From an uncultured Bacteroides sp. (lineage in GTDB: Bacteria; Bacteroidota; Bacteroidia; Bacteroidales; Bacteroidaceae), in the NCBI GenBank assembly GCA_900544675.1, contig UQVZ01000017.1:13311-77310 (forward strand): DNA of 64,000 bases. Direction: 5' to 3'. The translations under genes were made by a program, and so were the position numbers. The notes under the pieces are model-generated. The model was not told where the DNA came from. It saw only the letters and a program-made list of their open reading frames with translations, and searched no databases. Numbering within the stretch: the first letter of the stretch is position 1; the number at the start of each line of letters is the position of its first letter. Positions 1 to 8,385 of the stretch are shown here, piece after piece.

Positions 1-819
1 AAAGAGAATTTGCCCGAAAAGAGTCAGGCGCTTTTCGGTCGTGGTCTCGTTTCGTTTGTCCCATTCCCGTTGCAGTGACTTCAGGATGTTGTAGGTCTGC
101 TGGTTGATGATTTCCCCCCGGTCGATGATTTTCTGTCCGTTCATGACAAAACCTTTAGCCCACGATATGCTGGACAGCAAGTCTTTTTTTGCCGATTCCG
201 ATTTGTTGCTGTCGTACACGAGGTTGGTCGTCAGGTAATTGTTCAGGTTGCACCGTTGCAGCAGGTTTTTGCTGAAGCGCACCGTATCCGAATTGACCAG
301 TTCTTCGTACGCCCTTTTCGTGCTGTATATTTCGCTGGTGCTTTGCAGAATGGAAGTGTTCTGGTAGACAATCTGGATACTCAGGATACTGTCTTTATGC
401 AGTTGCGCCAACTGTTCGACGGGCATCACTCCTTTTTCGTAAATTTCTTTCAGCTTCTGCTCGATATAGTGCGGGTAGGTAGGGTCGGGGATGATTCTCC
501 GTAGCTGTTTGTTATAGTCTGTCCTGAATTGGCTGATGACCTGTTCGCCCGTACTTTCCGACAGCTGGAAATAAGGATGATAGTTTGCCATGATGCTGTC
601 TTGCTCTTTCCGCACTTCCTCTTCTCCTTTGTAAATGGGAAAGTCAAACGAAGCCTGTAACAGACCGTATTTCCACGGCTTGTTGATGTCAAATTGATAG
701 TTGAACTGTCCTTCGCGCGGCAAAAAATAAACGATTATAAACACAGCGGCAAGGAAGATACCGCATTTATAAAAGAACTTCTTGTACGAGAACTGTCTTT
801 CTGTTTGGAAACTTTTCAT
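1..819 (-). CDS. 7TM-HD (HDIG) membrane phosphodiesterase, N-terminal part only
   Basis: The reading frame is open from an ATG at 819 down to the window edge, giving 273 codons with the 3' part missing. A short basic N-terminus is followed by one hydrophobic segment at about residues 15-31. A long hydrophilic stretch with heptad-like charged segments follows. This layout, with the position next to gltX, matches the extracytoplasmic 7TMR-HDED part of YqfF/PgpH-type proteins. Those proteins carry seven further membrane helices and a cytoplasmic HD domain that in Firmicutes hydrolyses cyclic di-AMP. The catalytic HD motif is outside the window, so the function is inferred from N-terminal resemblance and context. 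It is divergent from gltX with an 85-bp gap. Confidence 0.7.
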   Translation of the reverse strand, partial: MKSFQTERQFSYKKFFYKCGIFLAAVFIIVYFLPREGQFNYQFDINKPWKYGLLQASFDFPIYKGEEEVRKEQDSIMANYHPYFQLSESTGEQVISQFRTDYNKQLRRIIPDPTYPHYIEQKLKEIYEKGVMPVEQLAQLHKDSILSIQIVYQNTSILQSTSEIYSTKRAYEELVNSDTVRFSKNLLQRCNLNNYLTTNLVYDSNKSESAKKDLLSSISWAKGFVMNGQKIIDRGEIINQQTYNILKSLQREWDKRNETTTEKRLTLFGQILF

Positions 820-870
820 AAGATTCGGATATTTTGCCCGCAAAATAAGAAAAAAACGGGAAAAATACCT

Positions 871-878
871 TAATTTTG
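871..878 (+). promoter_or_regulatory. Candidate -7 element for gltX
   Basis: TAATTTTG fits the Bacteroides -7 consensus TAnnTTTG and lies 26 bp before the gltX ATG. No TTTG -33 element is seen at the usual 19-23 bp spacing, so only half of the promoter is supported. Confidence 0.45.
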
Positions 879-904
879 CGGCGTATTTTTTAGATAAAAC
901 CACT

Positions 905-2428
905 ATGGCAGAAAGAAAAGTAAGAGTTCGTTTTGCTCCCAGCCCTACGGGGGCATTACACATCGGCGGTGTGCGCACTGCCTTATACAACTATCTGTTC
1001 GCCCGTCAGCACGGGGGAGACTTGGTTTTCCGTATTGAGGATACCGATTCACACCGCTTCGTTCCGGGAGCGGAAGAGTATATACTCGAATCATTTAAAT
1101 GGTTGGGAATCCAGTTTGACGAAGGTGTAAGTTTCGGTGGAAACTACGGCCCTTACCGCCAGTCGGAGCGTCGTGACATCTATAAGAAATATGTACAGGT
1201 GCTGCTCGACAACGGCAAGGCTTATATCGCTTTCGATACTCCCGAAGAGTTGGACGCCAAACGTAAGGAGATTCCTAATTTCCAATACGACGCTTCGACA
1301 CGTATGTCGATGCGCAATTCGCTGACGATGCCGAAAGAGGAAGTCGACCGCCTGATTGCCGAAGGGCAACAATACGTGGTGCGCTTTAAGATTGAGCCGA
1401 ACGAAGATGTACACGTGAACGACATCATCCGCGGCGATGTGAAAATCAACTCTTCGATTCTGGATGACAAAGTGCTGTATAAATCGGCGGACGAACTGCC
1501 TACTTACCATCTGGCTAACATTGTAGACGACCATCTGATGGAAATCTCTCACGTCATCCGTGGTGAGGAATGGTTGCCTTCCGCACCCTTGCACGTCTTG
1601 CTGTACCGTGCTTTCGGCTGGGAAGATACGATGCCCGAGTTCGCCCATCTGCCTTTGCTGTTGAAACCTGAAGGCAACGGCAAGCTGAGCAAACGTGACG
1701 GTGACCGTCTGGGCTTTCCGGTATTCCCGTTGGAATGGCATGACCCCAAGACCGGCGAAGTGTCTTCGGGCTATCGCGAGTCGGGATACTTGCCCGAAGC
1801 GGTCATCAACTTTCTGGCTTTGCTGGGATGGAATCCGGGTAATGACCAGGAGATACTGTCGATGGACGAGCTGATTCGTCTTTTCGATTTGCACCATTGC
1901 AGCAAGGCAGGTGCCAAGTTCGATTACAAGAAAGGCGTTTGGTTCAATCACGAATACATCTTGCGTAAGTCTGACGAAGAGCTTGCCGAATTGTTCAAGC
2001 CCGTACTGGAAGCTCACGGTGTCGCCGTGCAGAACTATTCGGACGCTTATCTGGCGAAGGTCGTATCCTTGGTAAAAGGCCGTGTCAACTTTGTGAAAGA
2101 GCTTTGGGACCAAGCCCGTTTCTTCTTTGTGGCTCCCGACACGTATGCCGAGAAAGACGTGAAGAAGCGCTGGAATGCCGACACTCCGCGCATCATGAAT
2201 GAGCTGATGGATGTGTTGCGTGGCATTGAGGACTTTTCGTCGAAACCTTCGGAGGACATCGTCATCGGCTGGATTACGGAGAAAGGTTATCACATGGGCA
2301 ATGTGATGAACGCGTTCCGTCTGGCTGTGGTAGGCGAGTGCAAAGGCCCTCACATGTTCGACATTACTGAGTTATTGGGTAAGGAAGAAACCTTGGCTCG
2401 AATTGAAAAAGCAATCCGGACATTATGA
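905..2428 (+). CDS. gltX: Glutamyl-tRNA synthetase
   Basis: This 507-residue class I aminoacyl-tRNA synthetase charges tRNA-Glu with glutamate in the cytoplasm. The N-terminus carries RFAPSPTGALHIGG with the HIGH-type ATP-binding motif at residues 19-22. The KMSKS-type loop is KLSKR at residues 260-264. The length is normal for the bacterial enzyme. The frame stays open upstream to 782, but the ATG at 905 begins the conserved MAERKVRVRFAPSPTG start and follows a -7 element, so the longer form is rejected. The stop codon overlaps the start of the acyltransferase gene by four bases (ATGA), so the two are probably co-translated. Confidence 0.97.
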   Translation: MAERKVRVRFAPSPTGALHIGGVRTALYNYLFARQHGGDLVFRIEDTDSHRFVPGAEEYILESFKWLGIQFDEGVSFGGNYGPYRQSERRDIYKKYVQVLLDNGKAYIAFDTPEELDAKRKEIPNFQYDASTRMSMRNSLTMPKEEVDRLIAEGQQYVVRFKIEPNEDVHVNDIIRGDVKINSSILDDKVLYKSADELPTYHLANIVDDHLMEISHVIRGEEWLPSAPLHVLLYRAFGWEDTMPEFAHLPLLLKPEGNGKLSKRDGDRLGFPVFPLEWHDPKTGEVSSGYRESGYLPEAVINFLALLGWNPGNDQEILSMDELIRLFDLHHCSKAGAKFDYKKGVWFNHEYILRKSDEELAELFKPVLEAHGVAVQNYSDAYLAKVVSLVKGRVNFVKELWDQARFFFVAPDTYAEKDVKKRWNADTPRIMNELMDVLRGIEDFSSKPSEDIVIGWITEKGYHMGNVMNAFRLAVVGECKGPHMFDITELLGKEETLARIEKAIRTL

Positions 2429-3312
2429 TTTACCATCTGCTGCGTTTTTTTCTGAAACTGATTTCGTACCTTCCTTGGCGTGTGCTTTACCTCTTGTCGG
2501 ATGGGTTGTTCTGTCTGTTGTATTATGTGGTGCGCTATCGCCGTCGGATTGTGCGGAAGAACCTGACCGAGTCTTTCCCGGATAAAGACAGGGCGGCAAT
2601 CAGGCAGATAGAAAAAGACTTCTATCGCTTTTTGGCCGATATGTTCCTTGAAAGCTGCAAGCTGGCTTCCATGTCGCAGGAGGAGATACGCCGACGGATG
2701 AAGTTCAAGCAGGTGGATGCGGTCAACTCGATGTTGAGGCAGGGAAAATCCGTGGCTGTTTACTTGGGGCATTATGGAAATTGGGAATGGGTCTCTTCCA
2801 TGCCCTTATGGCTGGAGAAAGGTGTCATTGGCGCCCAAATCTACCATAAGTTGCGCAACGGCGCGATGGAGCGGCTAATGCTTTACATCCGCGAGCGGAT
2901 GGGGGCTGTCAGTGTGGATATGCGGAAAACGGCACGTTATGTGACGGAACTGGCGAACAACCATAAAGTATGTACCATCGGATTTATAGCCGACCAGTCA
3001 CCCAGATGGAACGAGTCGCGTCATTTCCTGCCTTTCCTGCACCATTCTGTACCGGTATTGACAGGAACGGAAAAAATCGCCAAGCACTACGGTTTTGAAG
3101 TTTTCTTTCTGGAAGTGAACAGGGTAAAGAGGGGATATTATGAAGCCGAGTTCATCCGGTTGCATGAAAATCCCCGTTCGGTGCCCGACTTTGAGTTGAC
3201 GGCTCTCTATTTCCAACATTTGGAACGGGCGATTCAGCGCCGGCCGGAATTCTATTTGTGGACACATAATCGGTTTAAACACGCAGAGAAATCAGACGCA
3301 GCAGATTGTTAA
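2425..3312 (+). CDS. Lysophospholipid/lipid A acyltransferase family protein (LpxL/HtrB-like)
   Basis: The 295-residue protein begins with hydrophobic, membrane-associating helices. It has the HX4E acyltransferase motif HYGNWE at residues 116-121. Further family signatures include a GFIADQSPRW segment, resembling the GFxxDQ motif of LpxL-type enzymes, and a C-terminal WTHNRFK. LpxL/HtrB enzymes add a secondary acyl chain to lipid A at the inner membrane. The ATGA overlap with gltX and the glycan genes that follow support a role in lipooligosaccharide assembly. The acyl donor and acceptor position cannot be read from sequence. Confidence 0.88.
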   Translation: MIYHLLRFFLKLISYLPWRVLYLLSDGLFCLLYYVVRYRRRIVRKNLTESFPDKDRAAIRQIEKDFYRFLADMFLESCKLASMSQEEIRRRMKFKQVDAVNSMLRQGKSVAVYLGHYGNWEWVSSMPLWLEKGVIGAQIYHKLRNGAMERLMLYIRERMGAVSVDMRKTARYVTELANNHKVCTIGFIADQSPRWNESRHFLPFLHHSVPVLTGTEKIAKHYGFEVFFLEVNRVKRGYYEAEFIRLHENPRSVPDFELTALYFQHLERAIQRRPEFYLWTHNRFKHAEKSDAADC

Positions 3313-4328
3313 TGAAAAAAGAAGCTTTCACGATGATGGATATAGATTTTGTAGTTACATGGGTTGATATGGACGATCCGGAGTGGCAGGCAGAGTTCGC
3401 GAAATATTCAGGGAACAAAAGCAATACGAAAAACGGAGTATCCGAAGCCCGTTTCCGTGATTACGGTTTCCTGAAATATTGGTTCCGCGGGGTAGAGAAG
3501 TTTGCTCCTTGGGTACGTAGGGTACACTTCGTGACCAGCGGTCAGAAACCGGAGTGGCTCGATGAACATAATCCGAAGATTCATCTAGTGAATCATAAGG
3601 ATTTTATCCCCGAACAGTTCTTGCCCACCTACAATTCGGTGGTAATCGAACGCTATCTGCATAAGATTCCCGATTTGGCAGAGCACTTTGTCTATTTCAA
3701 TGATGATTTCTATATTATTAATAAGGTAGGGAAGGAACGCTTCTTTAAGAACGGCTTGCCTTGCGATATCGCCGCTTTCCTTTATAATCCGGCTTGGTCG
3801 CAATGGTACAGACGAATCAAGAATAACCTGAAAATCATCAACCGTCATTTCGATAAGAAGGAAGTGATGGCACGTTTCCACGACAAGTGGTTTGATAAAA
3901 GCTATGGTTCGAAGGCCCGTTGGAACTATCTGCTGAAACCCTACAACAAGTTCATTACCTTGCGTACCCCTCATAATGCGCAGCCTTTCCTGAAATCAAC
4001 CTTCGAGGAAGTGTGGGCCGTGGCCGAAAAGGAACTGACAGAGACTTCTGTCAACAAGTTCCGCGCGTTGAACGATTATACGCCCGAACTTTTCCGCACC
4101 TGGCAAATTTGCAAGGGTAACTTCGAGCCTTACAATACGTATAAGGATACCAAGATGTTTCCGCTCATGATTCGCCCCAAGCAGGCGGTGCGGGCAATTT
4201 ATGACCAGTCTTATTCCCTGATTTGCCTGAACGACAATGTGCATATACGCAATTATGCGCAGGTGATGGAAAATATCAAAAATGCTTTCGAACATATTTT
4301 GCCGGAAAAATCCGGCTTTGAACGATAA
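3312..4328 (+). CDS. Stealth-family capsule/glycan phosphotransferase
   Basis: The 338-residue protein has the conserved blocks of the Stealth family. CR1 is IDFVVTWVDMDDPEW near the N-terminus. CR2 is around residues 45-75 (RFRDYGFLKYWFRGVEKFAPW) and leads into HFVTSGQKPEWL. CR3 contains the FNDDFYI signature. A later block ends near LICLNDN. Stealth proteins are hexose-1-phosphate transferases that build phosphodiester-linked surface polysaccharides and resemble GlcNAc-1-phosphotransferase. The ATG at 3312 overlaps the previous stop by one base (TAATG). An in-frame TTG at 3306 and ATGs at 3333 and 3336 are alternative starts. Confidence 0.88.
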   Translation: MKKEAFTMMDIDFVVTWVDMDDPEWQAEFAKYSGNKSNTKNGVSEARFRDYGFLKYWFRGVEKFAPWVRRVHFVTSGQKPEWLDEHNPKIHLVNHKDFIPEQFLPTYNSVVIERYLHKIPDLAEHFVYFNDDFYIINKVGKERFFKNGLPCDIAAFLYNPAWSQWYRRIKNNLKIINRHFDKKEVMARFHDKWFDKSYGSKARWNYLLKPYNKFITLRTPHNAQPFLKSTFEEVWAVAEKELTETSVNKFRALNDYTPELFRTWQICKGNFEPYNTYKDTKMFPLMIRPKQAVRAIYDQSYSLICLNDNVHIRNYAQVMENIKNAFEHILPEKSGFER

Positions 4329-4340
4329 ATACCAATCGCT

Positions 4341-5213
4341 ATGAATAAGGTGCTTGCAGAGATTATCGCAGGAGTGATTCCGCACAAGATGACACGGAAC
4401 AGGTGGCGCGGACTCTTGCGTTATGGGGTTATCAGAGCCTTGAAGTTGAAGTATCGGATGAAGCACGACCATACCCCGCCCAAGTATTACCTGACCGTGT
4501 GTGCCATCGCAAAGAATGAAGGCCCTTATTTCAAGGAGTGGATAGAATGGCACCGCAAGCAAGGGGTGGAGAAGTTTTATATCTATGATAATGAAAGTAC
4601 AGACGAGACGCGCGAAGTGCTGGCGCCTTATATCGAGTCGGGATTGGTGGAATATACCTATTTCCCCGGAAGGAAACGTCAGCTTGCCGCTTACGATGAT
4701 TGTTTCGAACGGCATCGGCTGGAAGCACGCTGGATAGCGGTCATCGACCTGGACGAGTTTATCGTTCCGATAAAGGACCGGTCTATACCCGATTTCCTGC
4801 ACCGGATGGAGAAATTCTCGGTAGTGGAGATTAACTGGCTGGTGTATGGTAGCGGAGGAGCCAGGAAACGCGAGCCGGGAGGTATCATGGAAAGATTCCG
4901 GCGGCATTCCCTTCCGGAACATAAGCTGAATACTCACGTGAAGAGCATCGCCGACCCGCGCCGCGTATGCACGATGATAGGATGTCATGAAGCTGCCCGC
5001 ATATCCGGAAAAGCCGGTGATTCTCATGGAATGCAGGTAAAAAAACATTTCGGCGACCGTAAGCCACAGCAGGATGTCATCCGCATCAATCATTATGCCG
5101 TGAAGTCTTACGAAGAGTTCTTGGCCAAACGAGCCCGAGGCCGTGCCCGTATCAACACGTTGCGCGACATGGGCTATTTCGACCGCTATGATTTGAACGA
5201 TATTGAAGAATGA
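4341..5213 (+). CDS. Glycosyltransferase family 92-like protein
   Basis: The 290-residue protein shows a GT-A type glycosyltransferase core. LTVCAIAKNEGPYFKEWIEW at about residues 51-70 resembles the Glyco_transf_92 (DUF23) and Glyco_tranf_2_4 families. YIYDNESTDET follows. A DxD-type nucleotide-sugar/metal site, DLDEF, lies at residues 136-140. No signal peptide or membrane segment is evident, so it is probably cytoplasmic or peripheral at the inner membrane. It starts 12 bp after the Stealth gene. The sugar transferred is unknown. Confidence 0.82.
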   Translation: MNKVLAEIIAGVIPHKMTRNRWRGLLRYGVIRALKLKYRMKHDHTPPKYYLTVCAIAKNEGPYFKEWIEWHRKQGVEKFYIYDNESTDETREVLAPYIESGLVEYTYFPGRKRQLAAYDDCFERHRLEARWIAVIDLDEFIVPIKDRSIPDFLHRMEKFSVVEINWLVYGSGGARKREPGGIMERFRRHSLPEHKLNTHVKSIADPRRVCTMIGCHEAARISGKAGDSHGMQVKKHFGDRKPQQDVIRINHYAVKSYEEFLAKRARGRARINTLRDMGYFDRYDLNDIEE

Positions 5214-5265
5214 ATCTTACGGACGGTCTTCGCCCGATAATAACAGAAATGTAATATTATCAGAA

Positions 5266-6264
5266 ATGGCTACCTATTATGGAAGAAAATACAAGCTGTT
5301 AGAGCTGAGGCATAGAGTGAAAGAACTTTTTCTTGCCACGAGGATTGCGCTGAAGTCGAAAGAATTAAGAAAGCCTGAAACGGAGAAACCGCTTTATATC
5401 GCCATGGTCGACGGCGAGACGTTTCATGGAGGGATGTGCGACAGGTTCAAGGGGATTATCTCTCTTTATGCCTATTGCAAATACCGGGGCCTTCCTTTCC
5501 GAATCAAGTATACTTATCCGTTCCATCTGGAAGACTACCTTTCTCCGTCAACCTATGACTGGACAATAAAAAAAGGCGAATATACGGATAATCCTTTTTA
5601 CAGCCGGATTCTCTATATGAGAGGCGAACACCTTGCAAGCAGGCTCCTGCATCTGAAGACAAGGAAACAAATCCACTTTTATACCAACCGGGATTGTCTG
5701 ACACACATCAACCGGGCATACGCAACCGAAGGGAATCCCCCTTTCGAGTGGGGAGAGCTGTATCGTGAATTGTTTAAGCCCGGTCAGGTCTTACAGGAAC
5801 GGCTTGAAGTCATTAAGAAAGAACTGGGCGAAAATTATTATGCCGCCGTGTTCCGTTTCCAGAATCTGCTTGGAGATTTCCGAGAGTATCACTATAAATC
5901 GATGGAAGACCAAGACGAGAAGGAGCAGCTTATCGGGAAATGCCTTCAAGCCCTCAAAACCTTGCAGACTGAGCATGGGAATCAGACGTTGTTAGTCACC
6001 TCAGACAGCGTGACTTTCTTGAAAAGGGCGGTGCAGCTTGAGAGGGTGCATATCATATCAGGCACTTTGGTCCATATTGACGGACAAAAAAACTCTGTCT
6101 TGGAAAATTCATACGAAGTTTATCTGAAATCCTTCCTTGACTTCTATGCCCTTAGCGGGGCGCAGAAGATTTACCGGGTAGGGACTTCGTATATGTATCC
6201 CAGCGAATTTCCCGTGTATGCCGCTAAAATACACAATGTCCCGTTTGAAAGTATGATTATCTAA
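5266..6264 (+). CDS. Unrecognised glycan-locus protein, possibly a fucosyltransferase-like enzyme
   Basis: I do not recognise the family firmly. The 332-residue product is soluble-looking, with basic N-terminal residues and no signal peptide. The clearest block is at about residues 44-85: MVDGETFHGGMCDRFKG, then a run of aromatic residues ending in PFHLEDYLSPS. A glycine-rich loop followed by DRxKG recalls the N-terminal domain of NodZ/O-fucosyltransferase-like GT-B enzymes, which is only a weak resemblance. An upstream TTG at 5203 would overlap the preceding gene. The ATG at 5266 is preferred because the extra 21 codons are polar and unstructured. Its place after the Stealth and GT92-like genes suggests surface glycan synthesis. 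Confidence 0.6.
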   Translation: MATYYGRKYKLLELRHRVKELFLATRIALKSKELRKPETEKPLYIAMVDGETFHGGMCDRFKGIISLYAYCKYRGLPFRIKYTYPFHLEDYLSPSTYDWTIKKGEYTDNPFYSRILYMRGEHLASRLLHLKTRKQIHFYTNRDCLTHINRAYATEGNPPFEWGELYRELFKPGQVLQERLEVIKKELGENYYAAVFRFQNLLGDFREYHYKSMEDQDEKEQLIGKCLQALKTLQTEHGNQTLLVTSDSVTFLKRAVQLERVHIISGTLVHIDGQKNSVLENSYEVYLKSFLDFYALSGAQKIYRVGTSYMYPSEFPVYAAKIHNVPFESMII

Positions 6265-6289
6265 GGGGAGGGGACCGCATGATAAAAAG

Positions 6290-6356
6290 ATTGTCGCCGG
6301 CGAGAGCGTTCAAAGCCTTTTTTGGAACAAATCTCAGCGTCGGCGACAATTTTTTA
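6290..6356 (+). terminator. Inverted repeat with T-tract between convergent glycan genes
   Basis: ATTGTCGCCG at 6290-6299 pairs perfectly with CGGCGACAAT at 6341-6350 and is followed by a T-run at 6350-6355. The 41-base loop is long for an intrinsic terminator. The location between converging genes (stops at 6264 and 6383) fits a termination role. Confidence 0.45.
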
Positions 6357-6382
6357 AGCGTATCAAAGGTTTCGAAGTCTTT

Positions 6383-7534
6383 TTACTTTGGTCCCATTCC
6401 GTTTTCTTCCATAATTTCCCTGAACCGGCGGCTCCATGCCGTCCAGCTGAGCTTTTCCTTGTATAAACGCAGTCCGCCCTCGTGTAAGGTTTGCAGCGAT
6501 TCGGCGTTGAGGTTGCGTTTGATGCAGGCGGCGAAGTCGGCGGCGGTGGCTGTGGGTGGCAGCTTGTAGCCGTTTACTCCGTCGATGACATAATCGCCTA
6601 TGCCTCCTGTGTCGTAAGTGAAGATAGGTACACCGTAGGCGGAAGCCTCGCAGTAAACAATGCCGGCGCATTCCGCTTGCGTAGGAAGCAGGAAGAGGGT
6701 TGCTTCTTGCCACAATTGCACGTAGCGGCGGTATTGTTCCGGGTCGTTCTTGTTGAGGAAGCCCACGTATTCGATGTAGGGTAACCCTTCGTATTGCGGC
6801 GGCAGTTCTTTGATACCGGCAATGACAAGTTTTGCCTTGACGCCTTGCTCGTTAAGCAGACGAACGGTCTCGACCGCTATATCGCCTCCTTTACGTATCC
6901 ATTCCACGCCCGAAAAGAGGATGTTGAATCCTTCTTCGTTTATCGGTTTGAGTGGGTTCGGTTGGAGGTCGGTGTCGTCTATGTTCGCTCCGAATTCTAT
7001 GACGTAGGTCTTTTTAGGGTCGTAGCCGTAATCTTTTATGACGGACTGGGCCGCCCAGTGTGACGAGCGCAGATTGAGTGTGGCACGGCGGATACCTGCC
7101 CGTTCTCCTTCGTCTCCGTGTCTTATGGTTTTCATCGGCAGCTTTTTCTTCCAGTAATAACCTACCATGAGGCGGTGTGTCGTGTCTGTATAGAAAATGA
7201 TGGGGATATCTTTGGGCAAGTAAGGCAGCAGGCATGCGTTGCAGGGCACAAACAGGTAGTCGCAACCTTTGTAATCGTTCTTGTTGATGCTGCGTGCGCT
7301 GAGCTTGCTGTAACTCCGGCTGTAGTTTATTTTGATGTGTTTGTACCGTAGCTTGGAGAGACATCTATAGATAAATTTTGTCACATCGTTCGGGTGAGAG
7401 CATATCCACTTCACTTCGTAGCCTGCGTTCTCTATGCCCTCTCTGATTTTAAAGATGGTGCCGCTCCATGCCTTGCGGTCGGTAAACGGATTTTTTTCGG
7501 ATACGTATCCGATAACTTTCTTTCTATTTCCCAT
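6383..7534 (-). CDS. Glycosyltransferase family 4 protein
   Basis: The 383-residue GT-B glycosyltransferase has an N-terminal domain beginning KKVIGYVSEKNPF. Its C-terminal GT4 domain includes NILFSGVEWIRKGGDIAVE and an acidic EX7E-type segment, ECAGIVYCEASAYGVPIF. A GGIGDYV nucleotide-sugar loop follows. Such enzymes transfer an activated sugar to a growing glycan at the inner membrane. The frame extends upstream to 7588. The ATG at 7534 is preferred because MGNRKKVIGYVSEK starts directly at the first beta strand, though 7564 cannot be excluded. It is the last gene of a three-gene minus-strand run. Confidence 0.85.
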   Translation of the reverse strand: MGNRKKVIGYVSEKNPFTDRKAWSGTIFKIREGIENAGYEVKWICSHPNDVTKFIYRCLSKLRYKHIKINYSRSYSKLSARSINKNDYKGCDYLFVPCNACLLPYLPKDIPIIFYTDTTHRLMVGYYWKKKLPMKTIRHGDEGERAGIRRATLNLRSSHWAAQSVIKDYGYDPKKTYVIEFGANIDDTDLQPNPLKPINEEGFNILFSGVEWIRKGGDIAVETVRLLNEQGVKAKLVIAGIKELPPQYEGLPYIEYVGFLNKNDPEQYRRYVQLWQEATLFLLPTQAECAGIVYCEASAYGVPIFTYDTGGIGDYVIDGVNGYKLPPTATAADFAACIKRNLNAESLQTLHEGGLRLYKEKLSWTAWSRRFREIMEENGMGPK

Positions 7535-7593
7535 GGTTTCCTTTAATTCATCATTCAATAGCATGCATTTGTGATAGAGGCGGAGCATTTTTC

Positions 7594-8373
7594 CTATCCT
7601 TCTTCTTCTATTCTTTGCCTTATTTTCGGATAGTGCTCCAGTATGTTGTCCAGTGCCTTGCGGTTTCGGTCGTCATCGGGATTGAGGTTGACGTTCATAA
7701 GGGAAAGCTGTCGGGGTTTCCCTATTCCTTTTGCTGTGCGCCGGCCGTTGGGGAGAGGGACGACGTAAGTGCCTTGTGATACCGCAGCCGCCCAAAACCA
7801 TATATCGTCGTTAGTCGGCGCCATTTTCATGAACACCGCAGGGTCGAGCATGGCTTCATCTAAGGAATGTGGCGGATACAACACGCCGCCTACTCCTGTC
7901 TGCATGGCAAGGCGGCTGAAATGAATCCGCTTGAAGATGAAATCGTACCACTTGTACTTTCTCCACCGGCTATAAGGCGCGTTCAGGCGTATCTTCCTTA
8001 CCCGGTGTGCAAGGATGGCGTCCGGCAACCGTTTATGCAGGTACAGCAGGTCGCGCAACAGATGAGGCGGGTAATTGATATCGTCGTCAATGGTCACGAT
8101 GATGTCTTCGGGAAAGTCCTTTAGTGCCGGGATGAGTTTTTTGTACGAACGTATCTCGGCAGGGTCGAATCTTATTTCAAGAAGCGGGCTTTCCTTTTGA
8201 AGCTTTTCAAGCTCCGGGGGAAGTTTCCCGTCGGGAAATTTCTGCGTGTCCAGATGCAATACAATCTTATCAGGTTGCAGGGAACCTCTCAAGATAGAGC
8301 GTATAGCTTCTACCGCATACGGTATCGCCTCGGGGAATGAGGTTAGCGAAACGATGATTCTCTTGTCATTCAT
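7594..8373 (-). CDS. Glycosyltransferase-like protein, paralogue A
   Basis: The 259-residue protein opens with IIVSLTSFPEAIPYAVEAI, typical of a GT-A first strand and helix. It contains the acidic VTIDDDINYP motif in the middle, in place of a classical DxD. A downstream NDDIWFWAAAV block may be catalytic. It has no signal peptide. It is clearly related to the gene directly upstream (8386-9222), sharing the N-terminal block, the IRSYKKLIPALKDFP region, the DDD site and the DDIWFWAAAV block. This indicates tandem duplication. The donor sugar and acceptor are unknown. Confidence 0.75.
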   Translation of the reverse strand: MNDKRIIVSLTSFPEAIPYAVEAIRSILRGSLQPDKIVLHLDTQKFPDGKLPPELEKLQKESPLLEIRFDPAEIRSYKKLIPALKDFPEDIIVTIDDDINYPPHLLRDLLYLHKRLPDAILAHRVRKIRLNAPYSRWRKYKWYDFIFKRIHFSRLAMQTGVGGVLYPPHSLDEAMLDPAVFMKMAPTNDDIWFWAAAVSQGTYVVPLPNGRRTAKGIGKPRQLSLMNVNLNPDDDRNRKALDNILEHYPKIRQRIEEEG

Positions 8374-8385
8374 CTTCTGTCGGGT

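Noticed and set aside
782..904. Upstream in-frame extension of gltX by 41 codons
   Set aside because: It runs through the promoter region and into the divergent gene's leader. The conserved synthetase start is at 905.
1091..2353. 420-codon open frame on the minus strand
   Set aside because: It lies wholly antisense to gltX, with low-quality composition and no recognisable domain. It reflects the codon bias of the real gene.
3996..5093. 365-codon open frame on the minus strand
   Set aside because: It is antisense to the Stealth and GT92-like genes and spans their junction. No family features are seen.
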